NCBI GenBank assembly: GCA_964572185.1 | Contig: CAZNFI010000071.1 | Span: 1-15,000, forward strand | Direction: 5' to 3' | DNA: 15,000 bases | Source of the DNA: Azophilus sp964572185 | GTDB taxonomy: Bacteria > Pseudomonadota > Gammaproteobacteria > Pseudomonadales > Azotimanducaceae | Shown here: positions 1 through 6,165 of the stretch, in pieces | Layout: the number at the start of each line of letters is the position of its first letter | Numbering within the stretch: position 1 is the first letter of the stretch | Position numbers and translations under genes: made by a program | Notes under the pieces: generated by a model | The model's database searches: none | What the model was told of the DNA's origin: nothing | The model's input: the letters and a program-made list of their open reading frames with translations, nothing else

Positions 1-1385
1 GCATGCCCCACCTCGCCCATCCGCTCGTCCGGCGCCCCCACCACGGCAACGTCGGCGATGTCCGGGTGGTCGAGCAGCAGGTTCTCGATCTCCGCCGGGT
101 AGCAGTTGAAACCGCCGCAGATGTACATGTCTTTCAGGCGGTCGGTGATCTTGAGGTAGCCGCGCTCGTCCAGCACTCCCACATCGCCGGTCTTAAGCCA
201 GCCCGAGGGAGTAATGGCCGCGGCGGTCGCCTCCGGGTCATCCAGATAACCTTGCATCACGTTAAAGCCCCGCACCCAGACCTCGCCCGGCTCGCCTGCG
301 GGCAACGCCTCGCCCTGCGCATCGGCAATGCGCACCTCCACACCGCGCATGGCCCGCCCGCAGGTCTTGGCAATGGTCTCGAAATCGTCCTCGCGATCGC
401 ACAGGGAAACGACGCCCGATGACTCGGTGAGGCCATAGGCCGTGTACACCTCATCGAAGCCGAGTTCCCGCTTCATGTCCTTCACCAGTTGCACCGGCAC
501 CACGGCGGCGCCGGTCACCGCGCAGCGCAGCGAACTCAGGTCGGCCTCCCGGGTGGCGGGATGGGTCAGCAGCGACTGGAACAGCGTCGGCGGCCCCGGC
601 AGCATGGTGATGCGGTGGCGCTCGATCTGCTGCAGCACCCGCTGTGCATCGAAGCGCGTTTCCGGGTAAATGGTCGCGCCGCGCAGCAGTGCCGCCAGCC
701 AGCCCGCCTTGTAGCCGAACGAGTGAAAGAACGGGTTGACCACCAGGTAACGGTCGCCGGCACTGAGCCCCACCGCCGCCGACCACTCCTCGAACACGGC
801 GATGTTCTGGCCGTGGCCGGTCATCGCCCCTTTCGGCGCCCCGGTGGTCCCGGAGGTGTAAAGAATGTCGGACAGGTCGGTGGGTCGCAGCGCCTCGATG
901 CGCGCATCGAGGGCCGCGTCAGACACGCCGTCTGCCAGGCTGGCGAACGCTTCCAGGGTTTGCTCCCCCTCGGCCGCACCCAGCCGCACCACCTGCTCGA
1001 GTTCCGGGCAATGCTGCTGTTCCAGGGTGGCGGCATGGTCGATGCCGAGAAACTCGCCCATGGCAAAGGCCAGCCGCACCCCGGCACGGCGCACGATGTC
1101 CGCCGCTTCCCGGCCCTTGAAGCGTGTATTCAGCGGCACCAGAACGCCGCCCGCCTGCTGGCCCGCCAGCGCCGCAACCACCCAGTCCGGCACATTCGGC
1201 GCCCAGATGGCAAAGCGGTCGCCCGGTTGCAACCCGGCGCCGATCACCGCCTTCGCGATGCGCCGCGACCGCTCCCGCAGTTCGCCGAAGCTGAGCACGC
1301 CCGCATCGTCGACGATGGCCGCGCGCTCGGGAAAACGCGCCGCGGCATCGTTTAGCAGGCCGGGAGTGGTGCGGTCGAGGTCCAT
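1..1385 (-). CDS. fadD3: FadD3-like acyl-CoA synthetase (probable HIP-CoA ligase), 3' end outside window
   Basis: ATP-dependent acyl-CoA ligase of the AMP-forming (ANL) superfamily. In steroid degraders FadD3 joins CoA to HIP, the propanoate-bearing indanedione left from rings C and D. About 461 codons are present; the C-terminal piece with the usual catalytic Lys lies beyond base 1. Visible motifs are the phosphate loop YTSGTTGAPKG (about residues 176-186), NPFFHSFGYKAG (217-228), AYGLTES (316-322), KTGD (398-401) and ITDRLKDMYICGGFNCYPAE (413-432). The NPFFH.FGYKAG, RHRIT.LPGPPT and KDMYICGGFN.YPAE stretches match my memory of mycobacterial FadD3 more than that of generic FadD enzymes. The ATG at 1385 was chosen because AGGGTGA precedes it by about 8 nt. 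It is divergent from the Lrp pair across a repeat-rich spacer. Family assignment is very firm; the HIP substrate is inferred from resemblance and from the EchA20-like gene nearby. Confidence 0.85.
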   Translation of the reverse strand, partial: MDLDRTTPGLLNDAAARFPERAAIVDDAGVLSFGELRERSRRIAKAVIGAGLQPGDRFAIWAPNVPDWVVAALAGQQAGGVLVPLNTRFKGREAADIVRRAGVRLAFAMGEFLGIDHAATLEQQHCPELEQVVRLGAAEGEQTLEAFASLADGVSDAALDARIEALRPTDLSDILYTSGTTGAPKGAMTGHGQNIAVFEEWSAAVGLSAGDRYLVVNPFFHSFGYKAGWLAALLRGATIYPETRFDAQRVLQQIERHRITMLPGPPTLFQSLLTHPATREADLSSLRCAVTGAAVVPVQLVKDMKRELGFDEVYTAYGLTESSGVVSLCDREDDFETIAKTCGRAMRGVEVRIADAQGEALPAGEPGEVWVRGFNVMQGYLDDPEATAAAITPSGWLKTGDVGVLDERGYLKITDRLKDMYICGGFNCYPAEIENLLLDHPDIADVAVVGAPDERMGEVGH

Positions 1386-1400
1386 CGATGAAGTCACCCT

Positions 1401-1432
1401 GAATTGCCGTAATCGACAATTCTAGCGGCAAT
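1401..1432. promoter_or_regulatory. Nested inverted repeats, putative operator over the ligase promoter
   Basis: Two overlapping perfect inverted repeats are visible: GAATTG (1401-1406) with CAATTC (1417-1422), and ATTGCCG (1403-1409) with CGGCAAT (1426-1432). The 16-bp spacer of the second repeat contains ATTCTA (1419-1424), which reads TAGAAT on the minus strand, one mismatch from a sigma70 -10 box, placed about 34 bp before the ligase ATG. No good -35 box is seen, as would suit a regulated promoter. The likely ligand is one or both adjacent Lrp-type regulators. The repeats are direct observation; the function is inference. Confidence 0.45.
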
Positions 1433-1458
1433 CAGTGCGCAAACAGTGAGGATCGGCC

Positions 1459-1469
1459 CAATTCAATTG
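1459..1469. promoter_or_regulatory. CAATT-C-AATTG palindrome in the divergent spacer
   Basis: This 11-bp perfect palindrome with a single central base reuses the AATTG/CAATT half-site seen at 1401-1422 and lies about 45 bp before the first regulator gene. It may be a second operator for the Lrp-type proteins. An 8-bp direct repeat TCGGCCCA (1453-1460 and 1484-1491, offset 31 bp, about three helical turns) overlaps it. Function is inferred from position. Confidence 0.35.
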
Positions 1470-1513
1470 TAAGATACGCAGATTCGGCCCATGCCATCGA
1501 CACGGTTTTCCAG

Positions 1514-1999
1514 TTGACCGCCAGCCCGCTCAGCCCGCCGCCCGACTTCGAGCCCGATGCCCTCGATCAGCGCATCATCGCGCTGCTTCGCGAAGACGGC
1601 CGCATGCCGGCGCGCGATATCGCCGAGGCGACCGGCTCCTCGTCGGCAACCATCCGCAAGCGCATTCGGGCCATGGAAGACAGCGGCTTCATGCGCGTGG
1701 TGGCGGTCACCGATTTCGCCGCCGCCGGCTACGACCTGCTGCTGGCCATCGGCATCGAGGTCGAGAACCGCAGCGCCGAGGCGGTGGGGCTGGAACTCGC
1801 CGAATTGCCGGAAGTGTTCTCCGTCAACCTCACCACCGGGCCCAACGACCTCGAGGTGCTGGTCGCCGCCCAGTCGTTCGATCAGCTCGCCACCTTCCTG
1901 CACGAGGAGGTCTCCCGCGTGGACGGCATCGGCCGCCTGACGCCGGCGCTGACGGTGGATGTGCGCAAGTACGAGTCCGGAAACGTGCCGAGGCTATGA
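1514..1999 (+). CDS. Lrp/AsnC-family transcriptional regulator, first of a tandem pair
   Basis: A 161-residue protein with the Lrp/AsnC layout: a DNA-binding helix-turn-helix at about residues 16-60 (starting at DALDQRIIALLREDGR, with the recognition region near SSSATIRKRIRAME) and a ligand-binding RAM beta-alpha sandwich at about 70-150 containing the usual TTGPNDLEVLV stretch. Lrp-type proteins form dimers and octamers and respond to small molecules. The start is the TTG at 1514: no in-frame ATG suits the family's N-terminus and the ATG at 1491 is out of frame. No clear ribosome-binding site precedes it, so the start is the weakest part of the call. Its last codons overlap the next regulator gene by ATGA. 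The ligand is unknown; position opposite the FadD3-like gene suggests control of this catabolic locus, with a steroid-derived acid or CoA ester as a speculative effector. Confidence 0.85.
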   Translation: MTASPLSPPPDFEPDALDQRIIALLREDGRMPARDIAEATGSSSATIRKRIRAMEDSGFMRVVAVTDFAAAGYDLLLAIGIEVENRSAEAVGLELAELPEVFSVNLTTGPNDLEVLVAAQSFDQLATFLHEEVSRVDGIGRLTPALTVDVRKYESGNVPRL

Positions 2000-2463
2000 G
2001 CGGGCGCCGATTCGATGCCGTGGACTGGCAGATTCTGGAACACCTGTCCAGTGATGCGCGCATCAGCAACCGGGAGATCGCCCTGGCGCTGGGCCTCGCT
2101 GAAGGCACCGTGCGCGGGCGCATCAAGCGCCTGCAGGCCAACGGCATGATCCGCATCACCGCCGTCACCCGCTTCGCCGGCGTCCGGCAACCGGTAATGG
2201 CCTACATCGGCGTGCGCGTCGACCTGCAGCACATCGCCGAGGTGGTAGACCACATCGCCAACCTGCCGTTCATCGGCTTTGCCGCCACCATGCTCGGCCG
2301 CTACGACATACTGGCCATCACCATCGTCGAGGACGGCGCCGAACTGGTGCGCCTGGTCAACGACGAGATCATGCCGCTGGACGGCGTGCGTCACGCGGAG
2401 ACCACGCTGGCGGTGAAAAACCTCAAGTACGACTACAGGTGGGGGCGCATCGTCCGCCACTGA
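1996..2463 (+). CDS. Lrp/AsnC-family transcriptional regulator, second of a tandem pair
   Basis: A 155-residue Lrp/AsnC protein with a helix-turn-helix at about residues 8-52 (DAVDWQILEHLSSDARISN, then LGLAEGTVRGRIKRLQ) and a RAM-like C-terminal domain that includes LGRYDILAITIVED. It starts with ATG at 1996, overlapping the stop of the preceding regulator by 4 nt, so the two are almost surely translated together. The paralogues are clearly different in sequence, so this is not a recent duplication. Together they may act as a hetero-oligomer. It is followed after 26 nt by the nitroreductase gene. Known Lrp pairs that are really siroheme decarboxylases (AhbA/AhbB) were considered, but nothing in the window concerns siroheme and both HTHs look intact. 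Confidence 0.87.
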   Translation: MSGRRFDAVDWQILEHLSSDARISNREIALALGLAEGTVRGRIKRLQANGMIRITAVTRFAGVRQPVMAYIGVRVDLQHIAEVVDHIANLPFIGFAATMLGRYDILAITIVEDGAELVRLVNDEIMPLDGVRHAETTLAVKNLKYDYRWGRIVRH

Positions 2464-2489
2464 AGCCCGACCCGATACGGAGACACTCG

Positions 2490-3095
2490 ATGAACACACT
2501 CGAAGCGATGGAAACCTGCACGGCCATGCGGTACTTCAAAGACCAGCCGGTACCGGCGGAGGTGATCGAAAAGCTGATCTACGCCGCCACCCGCGCCTCG
2601 AGCCCCGGCAACAGCCAGGGCTGGTCGTTTCTGGTCATCGACGACCCGGCCATCAAGGGGCCCATCGGCGAGAAGGTGATGGATGGTATGGGCCCGTTCT
2701 TCGCCGACCGTCCTGCCGGAAAAGACGGCGTCGAAGAGCGCATGATGCTCGGGGCGGAACACCTCGTCAGCAATTTCGCCCGGGTGCCCGCCTGGATCGT
2801 CTGCATGGCGCGCAAGGTCTATCCGCCGCAGGATCCCCAGGAGTCATTCATGCACTCCACCGTCTACCCCGCCGCCCAGAACCTCATCGTCGCCGCGCGC
2901 TCGCTGGGCATGGGCACCTGCTTCACCACCTTTCCCGGCCACGCGGAGCCCGAGATCCGGGCCCTGTGCAACATACCCGACGATCTGCACCTGTTTGTGT
3001 ATGTGGCGGTGGGCTACCCCGAACGCCGGTTCATGCCCGTCAAGCGCAAGCCCATCGACGAGGTATTGACCTGGAACCGTTTCCGCAGCGCCTGA
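2490..3095 (+). CDS. Nitroreductase-family FMN oxidoreductase
   Basis: A 201-residue protein of the nitroreductase fold, FMN-dependent, normally a homodimer using NAD(P)H. Features include the N-terminal CTAMRYFKDQPVP segment (Arg14 at the usual FMN-phosphate position), AATRASSPGNSQGWSFLVI (about 29-47), the central helix region YPAAQNLIVAARSLGMGTC (about 129-147) and a late VAVGYPERRF segment. Length is normal. ATG at 2490 is preceded by CGGAGA with 6-nt spacing. It lies 26 nt after the second Lrp gene and is probably co-transcribed with it. The physiological substrate cannot be read from the sequence. In this setting an enone or quinone-like steroid intermediate is possible, but that is conjecture. 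Confidence 0.85.
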   Translation: MNTLEAMETCTAMRYFKDQPVPAEVIEKLIYAATRASSPGNSQGWSFLVIDDPAIKGPIGEKVMDGMGPFFADRPAGKDGVEERMMLGAEHLVSNFARVPAWIVCMARKVYPPQDPQESFMHSTVYPAAQNLIVAARSLGMGTCFTTFPGHAEPEIRALCNIPDDLHLFVYVAVGYPERRFMPVKRKPIDEVLTWNRFRSA

Positions 3096-3161
3096 TCGAT
3101 GCTCGGCGCCGGTGCCCGAACCCCAAGCCGGTCGGGTTGCCGTTGACGCCAGCGGATGACG

Positions 3162-3176
3162 CGGCCAACCCGGCCG
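3162..3176. terminator. Possible weak bidirectional terminator between convergent genes
   Basis: A perfect 5-bp GC stem CGGCC-AACCC-GGCCG lies in the 86-bp gap between the nitroreductase and the minus-strand SDR. On the plus strand a run of five T follows, about 10 nt further on, inside the SDR 3' end. The short stem and distant T run make this a weak candidate, supported mainly by its place between convergent genes. Confidence 0.25.
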
Positions 3177-3181
3177 TGCTC

Positions 3182-3967
3182 TCACGAATTTTTGACCGCT
3201 TCCTCCACGAACGACAGGAAGCTCGGCGGTTCGCCGCCGCCGAACACTTCCAGGGACGCACCGGAAACATACGCCGCCTCGTCCGAAGCCAGGTACAGGC
3301 AGGCCGCGGCGATGTCTTCCGCGGTACCCATGCGCCGGGCCGGCAGCCGGCGTTCGATCGCCTCGATGCCGGCACGCCCGCCGTAGTGCTCGTCGGCCGC
3401 ATCCGCCGCCGTCTTGATCAGGCCCGCGACGATGGCGTTCACCCGCACTTCCGGACCCCACTCCTGGGCCAGAGAGGTGGTCGCCGACAACAGGCCCGCT
3501 TTCGCCGCCCCGTAGGCCACGGTACCCGGCGACGGGCGGATGCCGGAAACGCTGGCGATGTTGACGATGGCGCCTTGCGTGGCTTTCAGGTGCGGATAGG
3601 CCTGCTGGCTGACCAGCAGCGGAGCCAGCAGGTTCAGCCGTATGATGGCTTCGGTGAACCGGGGCGAAACGGTCGCGGCATCCACCGCCGGGCTGCCGCC
3701 GGCGTTGTTGATCACCACATCGAGGCGGCCTTCCCGTTCCGCGATGGTCTCGATCAGGCCCTTCACCTGGCCCACATCGCGCACATCCGCCCGCAGGAAC
3801 GCCGCCGGGCGCCGGCTGACCGGTTCCTGTGCAACGGCTTGTGCCGGCGCGCTGCGCGCACAGGCATACACCCGGGCCCCCGCCTCGAGAAAGGCGGCAA
3901 CGATTCCCCGCCCGATGCCGCGGCTGCCGCCGGTGACCAGAACCACTCTGTCGTCGAATCGCTGCAC
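3182..3967 (-). CDS. SDR-family oxidoreductase (catabolic locus, NADP-type motif)
   Basis: A classical short-chain dehydrogenase/reductase of 261 residues. The cofactor motif TGGSRGIG is at residues 12-19, NNAG at 87-90, and the catalytic Ser139, Tyr152 and Lys156 (YGAAK) are present. Arg in the glycine motif and ACAR rather than an acidic residue at the end of strand beta-2 hint at NADP(H). GTG at 3967 was chosen because GGAGG lies 6 nt before it and the residues match the usual SDR N-terminus; the reading frame continues upstream but the added residues look like spacer. It is divergent from the EchA20-like gene. Paired SDR genes accompany echA20 in the mycobacterial KstR2 regulon (Rv3548c/Rv3549c, from memory), so a role in oxidising or reducing a C/D-ring CoA intermediate is likely but not proven. 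Confidence 0.87.
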   Translation of the reverse strand: MQRFDDRVVLVTGGSRGIGRGIVAAFLEAGARVYACARSAPAQAVAQEPVSRRPAAFLRADVRDVGQVKGLIETIAEREGRLDVVINNAGGSPAVDAATVSPRFTEAIIRLNLLAPLLVSQQAYPHLKATQGAIVNIASVSGIRPSPGTVAYGAAKAGLLSATTSLAQEWGPEVRVNAIVAGLIKTAADAADEHYGGRAGIEAIERRLPARRMGTAEDIAAACLYLASDEAAYVSGASLEVFGGGEPPSFLSFVEEAVKNS

Positions 3968-4314
3968 AAGGCCCCTCCGCGTGCTGGCGGCCGGCGCTCC
4001 CGTCTCACCGGCAATCGTCGAAATGGTATCCTGAAACCGCTGCCCGGTGCTGCACCCCGGCCCGCGCCGTGATGCAGCCGGCCCGGCAGCCGATGGGGCA
4101 TTGCCACCGAACCCAGCCCGCAATGGCGCCGGGTCGGCGGCCCGCCCGCGATTGGCTGACTGTGCAGCATCGTTGGCGGCAGGCCGGGTGTGAATCGGAA
4201 CCGGCCACAGCCGGGACGGCGGCCGGCAATGGGTGGCTCTGTCGTCGCCGACGGGAACACACAGCAGCGACAAGGCCTGGCGCCAACCATCCAGGCATGT
4301 GGAGGTAACGGCCA
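3968..4314. other. 347-bp divergent intergenic region between SDR and EchA20-like genes
   Basis: No convincing gene is seen here; short open frames on both strands have composition and content unlike real proteins. It must hold promoters for both flanking genes. A 6-bp inverted repeat CATTGC (4099-4104) / GCAATG (4120-4125) is visible. GGAGGT at 4301-4306 is the ribosome-binding site of the crotonase gene, 8 nt before its ATG. I do not see the AATTG-type half-sites of the 1386-1513 spacer. Confidence 0.6.
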
Positions 4315-5085
4315 ATGCCCTTTGAAGTGGATGTGCGCGACCGCATCGGCGAGATCGTCTTCGATCACCCGCCGGTCAACGCCTTCGATGCCGGCATGTG
4401 GCTGCAGTTGCCGGGCATCGTGCATGGGCTGGCCGAGCGCAAGGAGGTGCGCTGCCTGCTGATTCGCGCCGAGGGCCGTGGCTTCTGCGCCGGCGTCGAC
4501 ATCAAGGAACTGCAGGCCGACCCCCAGTGCATCGTCGAGGTGAACCGGGGCAACTACCTCAGCTATCGCGCCGTGCACCGCTGCGAGGTGCCGGTGGTGA
4601 CAGCGCCGCACGGTTACGTGCTCGGCGGCGGCATCGGCCTGTGCGGCGCCAGCGATGCCATCGTCGCCGCCGACGATGCCTATTTCTCGCTGCCGGAAAT
4701 CGACCGGGGCGCCATGGGCGGCGCATCGCACCTGCAGCGCATCGTGCCCCATGCCCAGGTGCGGGCCGCCTTTTTCACCGGCGGGCAGATCTCCGCGCAG
4801 GAAGCGTTTCGCCTTGGCGGCATCGCCAAACTAGTGCCAAGGGCCGAACACCAGCAGGCGGCCCGCGAATTCGCCGCCGTCATTGCCTCGAAGAGCCGCG
4901 CTGCGCTGCGCATCGCCAAGCAGGCGCTGAACGGCATCGAAAGCTACGATGTCGACCGTTCCTACCGCTGGGAACAGGGCTTTACCCTGGAGATGTACAT
5001 GCACGACGATTCGCAGACCGCGCGCGATGCCTTCGTCGAAAGCAGCGAAGCGGCGGCTTTCGACGCCAAGCCCGAGGAAGGCTGA
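4315..5085 (+). CDS. echA20: EchA20-like enoyl-CoA hydratase/isomerase-family protein (probable steroid ring hydrolase)
   Basis: A 256-residue crotonase-fold enzyme. The oxyanion-hole segments are RAEGRGFCAGVDIKE (51-65) and LGGGIGLCG (103-111). SLPEIDRGAMGGASHL (125-140) and a late YRWEQGFTLE follow. RAEGRGF.AGVDIKE, GGGIGL.G, LPE..RGA.G.A.HL..RVP-like and SYR.EQGFT.E stretches agree well with my memory of M. tuberculosis EchA20. That enzyme is not a hydratase: it hydrolytically opens a ring of an indene-carboxyl-CoA in HIP catabolism, ahead of IpdAB. ATG at 4315 has GGAGGT 8 nt before it. The second SDR gene follows after 32 nt. Crotonase assignment is certain; the EchA20 function is inferred from the resemblance and from the FadD3-like neighbour. 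IpdA/IpdB are not in the window. Confidence 0.83.
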   Translation: MPFEVDVRDRIGEIVFDHPPVNAFDAGMWLQLPGIVHGLAERKEVRCLLIRAEGRGFCAGVDIKELQADPQCIVEVNRGNYLSYRAVHRCEVPVVTAPHGYVLGGGIGLCGASDAIVAADDAYFSLPEIDRGAMGGASHLQRIVPHAQVRAAFFTGGQISAQEAFRLGGIAKLVPRAEHQQAAREFAAVIASKSRAALRIAKQALNGIESYDVDRSYRWEQGFTLEMYMHDDSQTARDAFVESSEAAAFDAKPEEG

Positions 5086-5117
5086 AGCGGCGCGCCCGCC
5101 AACCGGAACCGTTGCCG

Positions 5118-5903
5118 ATGCCCGATCTTTCCCTTCCCCCGGAATACACCAGCAGCCACAACCTGCTCGAAGGCCGCAACGTGGTCATTACCGCCGCCGC
5201 CGGCACCGGCATCGGCTATGCCGCGGCCAAACGCTGCGTGGAGGAAGGCGCCCGGGTGCTCATCTCCGACATCCACCCGGGCCGCACCGACGATGCCGCC
5301 GCACGCCTCGAAGCGGCCACCGGCTACCGCCCGCCCACGGCGCTCTGCAACGTCACGGTGCAGGCAGACGTCGATGCCCTGTTCGCGCTGGCGCGGGACG
5401 CTCTCGGCAGCATCGACATAGTCATCAACAACGCCGGCCTCGGCGGTACCGCCAACCTCATGGACATGACCGACGAGCAATGGTCGGCGGTACTCGACGT
5501 CACCCTGAACGGCACCTTCCGCATGACCCGGGCGGCCATGCAGGCCATGCGCGAGTCCGGCGGCGTCATCGTCAACAATGCCTCGGTGCTCGGCTGGCGG
5601 GCCCAGCAGGGCCAGAGCCACTATGCGGCGGCCAAGGCGGGCGTGATGGCGCTCACCCGCTGCGCGGGCCTCGAAGGCGCCGAGTTCGGCATCCGCGTGA
5701 ACGCCGTGGCGCCGAGCCTGGCCATGCACCCTTTCCTCTCCAAGGTAATCGAACCGGCAGTGCTCGACGAACTGGTGACCCGAGAAGCCTACGGCCGCTC
5801 CGCCGAGGTGTGGGAGGTGGCCAACGTGATGGTATTCCTGGCCAGCGACTATGCGTCCTACATGACCGGCGAGACGGTCTCCGTCTCCAGCCAGCGCGCC
5901 TGA
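5118..5903 (+). CDS. SDR-family oxidoreductase of the KstR2-regulon type (NAD-type motif)
   Basis: A 261-residue SDR with a variant glycine motif TAAAGTGIG (25-33), Asp51 at the end of strand beta-2 (LISDIH, pointing to NAD(H)), NNAG at 104-107, catalytic Ser156, Tyr169 and Lys173 (HYAAAKAG). The TAAAGTGIG motif and NNASVLGWRAQ.GQSHYAAAK stretch recall the SDRs encoded beside echA20 in mycobacteria (Rv3548c/Rv3549c, from memory). It starts 32 nt after the EchA20-like gene; the ATG at 5118 has only a weak GGAA upstream, so coupling to the gene before is plausible. Probable role: redox step on a C/D-ring acyl-CoA intermediate. The exact substrate is unknown. Confidence 0.87.
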   Translation: MPDLSLPPEYTSSHNLLEGRNVVITAAAGTGIGYAAAKRCVEEGARVLISDIHPGRTDDAAARLEAATGYRPPTALCNVTVQADVDALFALARDALGSIDIVINNAGLGGTANLMDMTDEQWSAVLDVTLNGTFRMTRAAMQAMRESGGVIVNNASVLGWRAQQGQSHYAAAKAGVMALTRCAGLEGAEFGIRVNAVAPSLAMHPFLSKVIEPAVLDELVTREAYGRSAEVWEVANVMVFLASDYASYMTGETVSVSSQRA

Positions 5904-6048
5904 TCCGCCCACAACGCCTGCCCGCACTCCGTCGCGGGCGCCTCGGCCACCGCAGCCGGCGACACGGGCCGGCGCCATTCGACCCCGGCCGGCAATCCAT
6001 ATAGCATTCGCGCCCGCACGCAACGAACACCCCGGAGGGCAGGCCGCC
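5904..6048. other. Non-coding gap after the second SDR gene
   Basis: No gene is seen in these 145 bases. There is no clear terminator hairpin with a T run, so read-through from the EchA20-SDR pair into the HisG-MFS-flavoprotein run is possible, but a separate promoter here cannot be excluded. A comparatively AT-rich patch lies near 5996-6008. Confidence 0.4.
6034..6039 (+). promoter_or_regulatory. Strong ribosome-binding site GGAGGG before a tiny ORF
   Basis: GGAGGG stands 9 nt before a GTG at 6049. It has no annotated large gene at the right distance, since the HisG ATG is 122 nt away. This is the main support for the short ORF at 6049-6165. Confidence 0.4.
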
Positions 6049-6165
6049 GTGGAAAGCCCCAACATTGAACAGACCCCACCTGCAGGCGACCGCGCCTTCC
6101 CGGCCGAGGGCGCAGGTTGTCGGCTGTCCATTGCCGCTCTCCTCTCTGGCGGAACGCCGTCATGA
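6049..6165 (+). CDS. Possible 38-residue ORF translationally coupled to hisG
   Basis: A GTG-started frame with a good GGAGGG ribosome-binding site runs 38 codons and stops at a TGA that overlaps the HisG ATG by 4 nt (ATGA). The predicted peptide is rich in Pro, Ala and Gly and has no histidine, so it is not a histidine-attenuation leader. I recognise no domain. The HisG Shine-Dalgarno-like GGCGGA (6148-6153) overlaps a small GGCG-GAA-CGCC stem, which translation of this frame could keep open. It may be a coupling ORF rather than a functional peptide. Chance occurrence in GC-rich DNA is a real alternative. Confidence 0.35.
   Translation: MESPNIEQTPPAGDRAFPAEGAGCRLSIAALLSGGTPS

Noticed and set aside
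489..1355. A 288-codon open frame on the plus strand
   Set aside because: Antisense to the FadD3-like ligase, with no recognisable domain.
1386..1513. KstR2 operator in the ligase spacer
   Set aside because: I looked for an AnCAAG..CTTGnT palindrome, the mycobacterial KstR2 motif as I remember it, and did not see one here.
1514..2463. AhbA/AhbB-type siroheme decarboxylase pair
   Set aside because: Tandem Lrp-like genes raise this option, but both have ordinary HTH and RAM features and no siroheme or heme d1 genes are near.
3968..4315. N-terminal extension of the minus-strand SDR to 377 codons
   Set aside because: The added residues are low-complexity and precede the normal SDR N-terminus, and the GTG at 3967 has a good ribosome-binding site.
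6117..6161. TTG at 6117 as the HisG start
   Set aside because: It adds 15 residues not expected in HisG; the ATG at 6162 gives the usual N-terminus.
6049..6165. Histidine attenuation leader before hisG
   Set aside because: The short frame has no His codons and no clear terminator/antiterminator pair follows.
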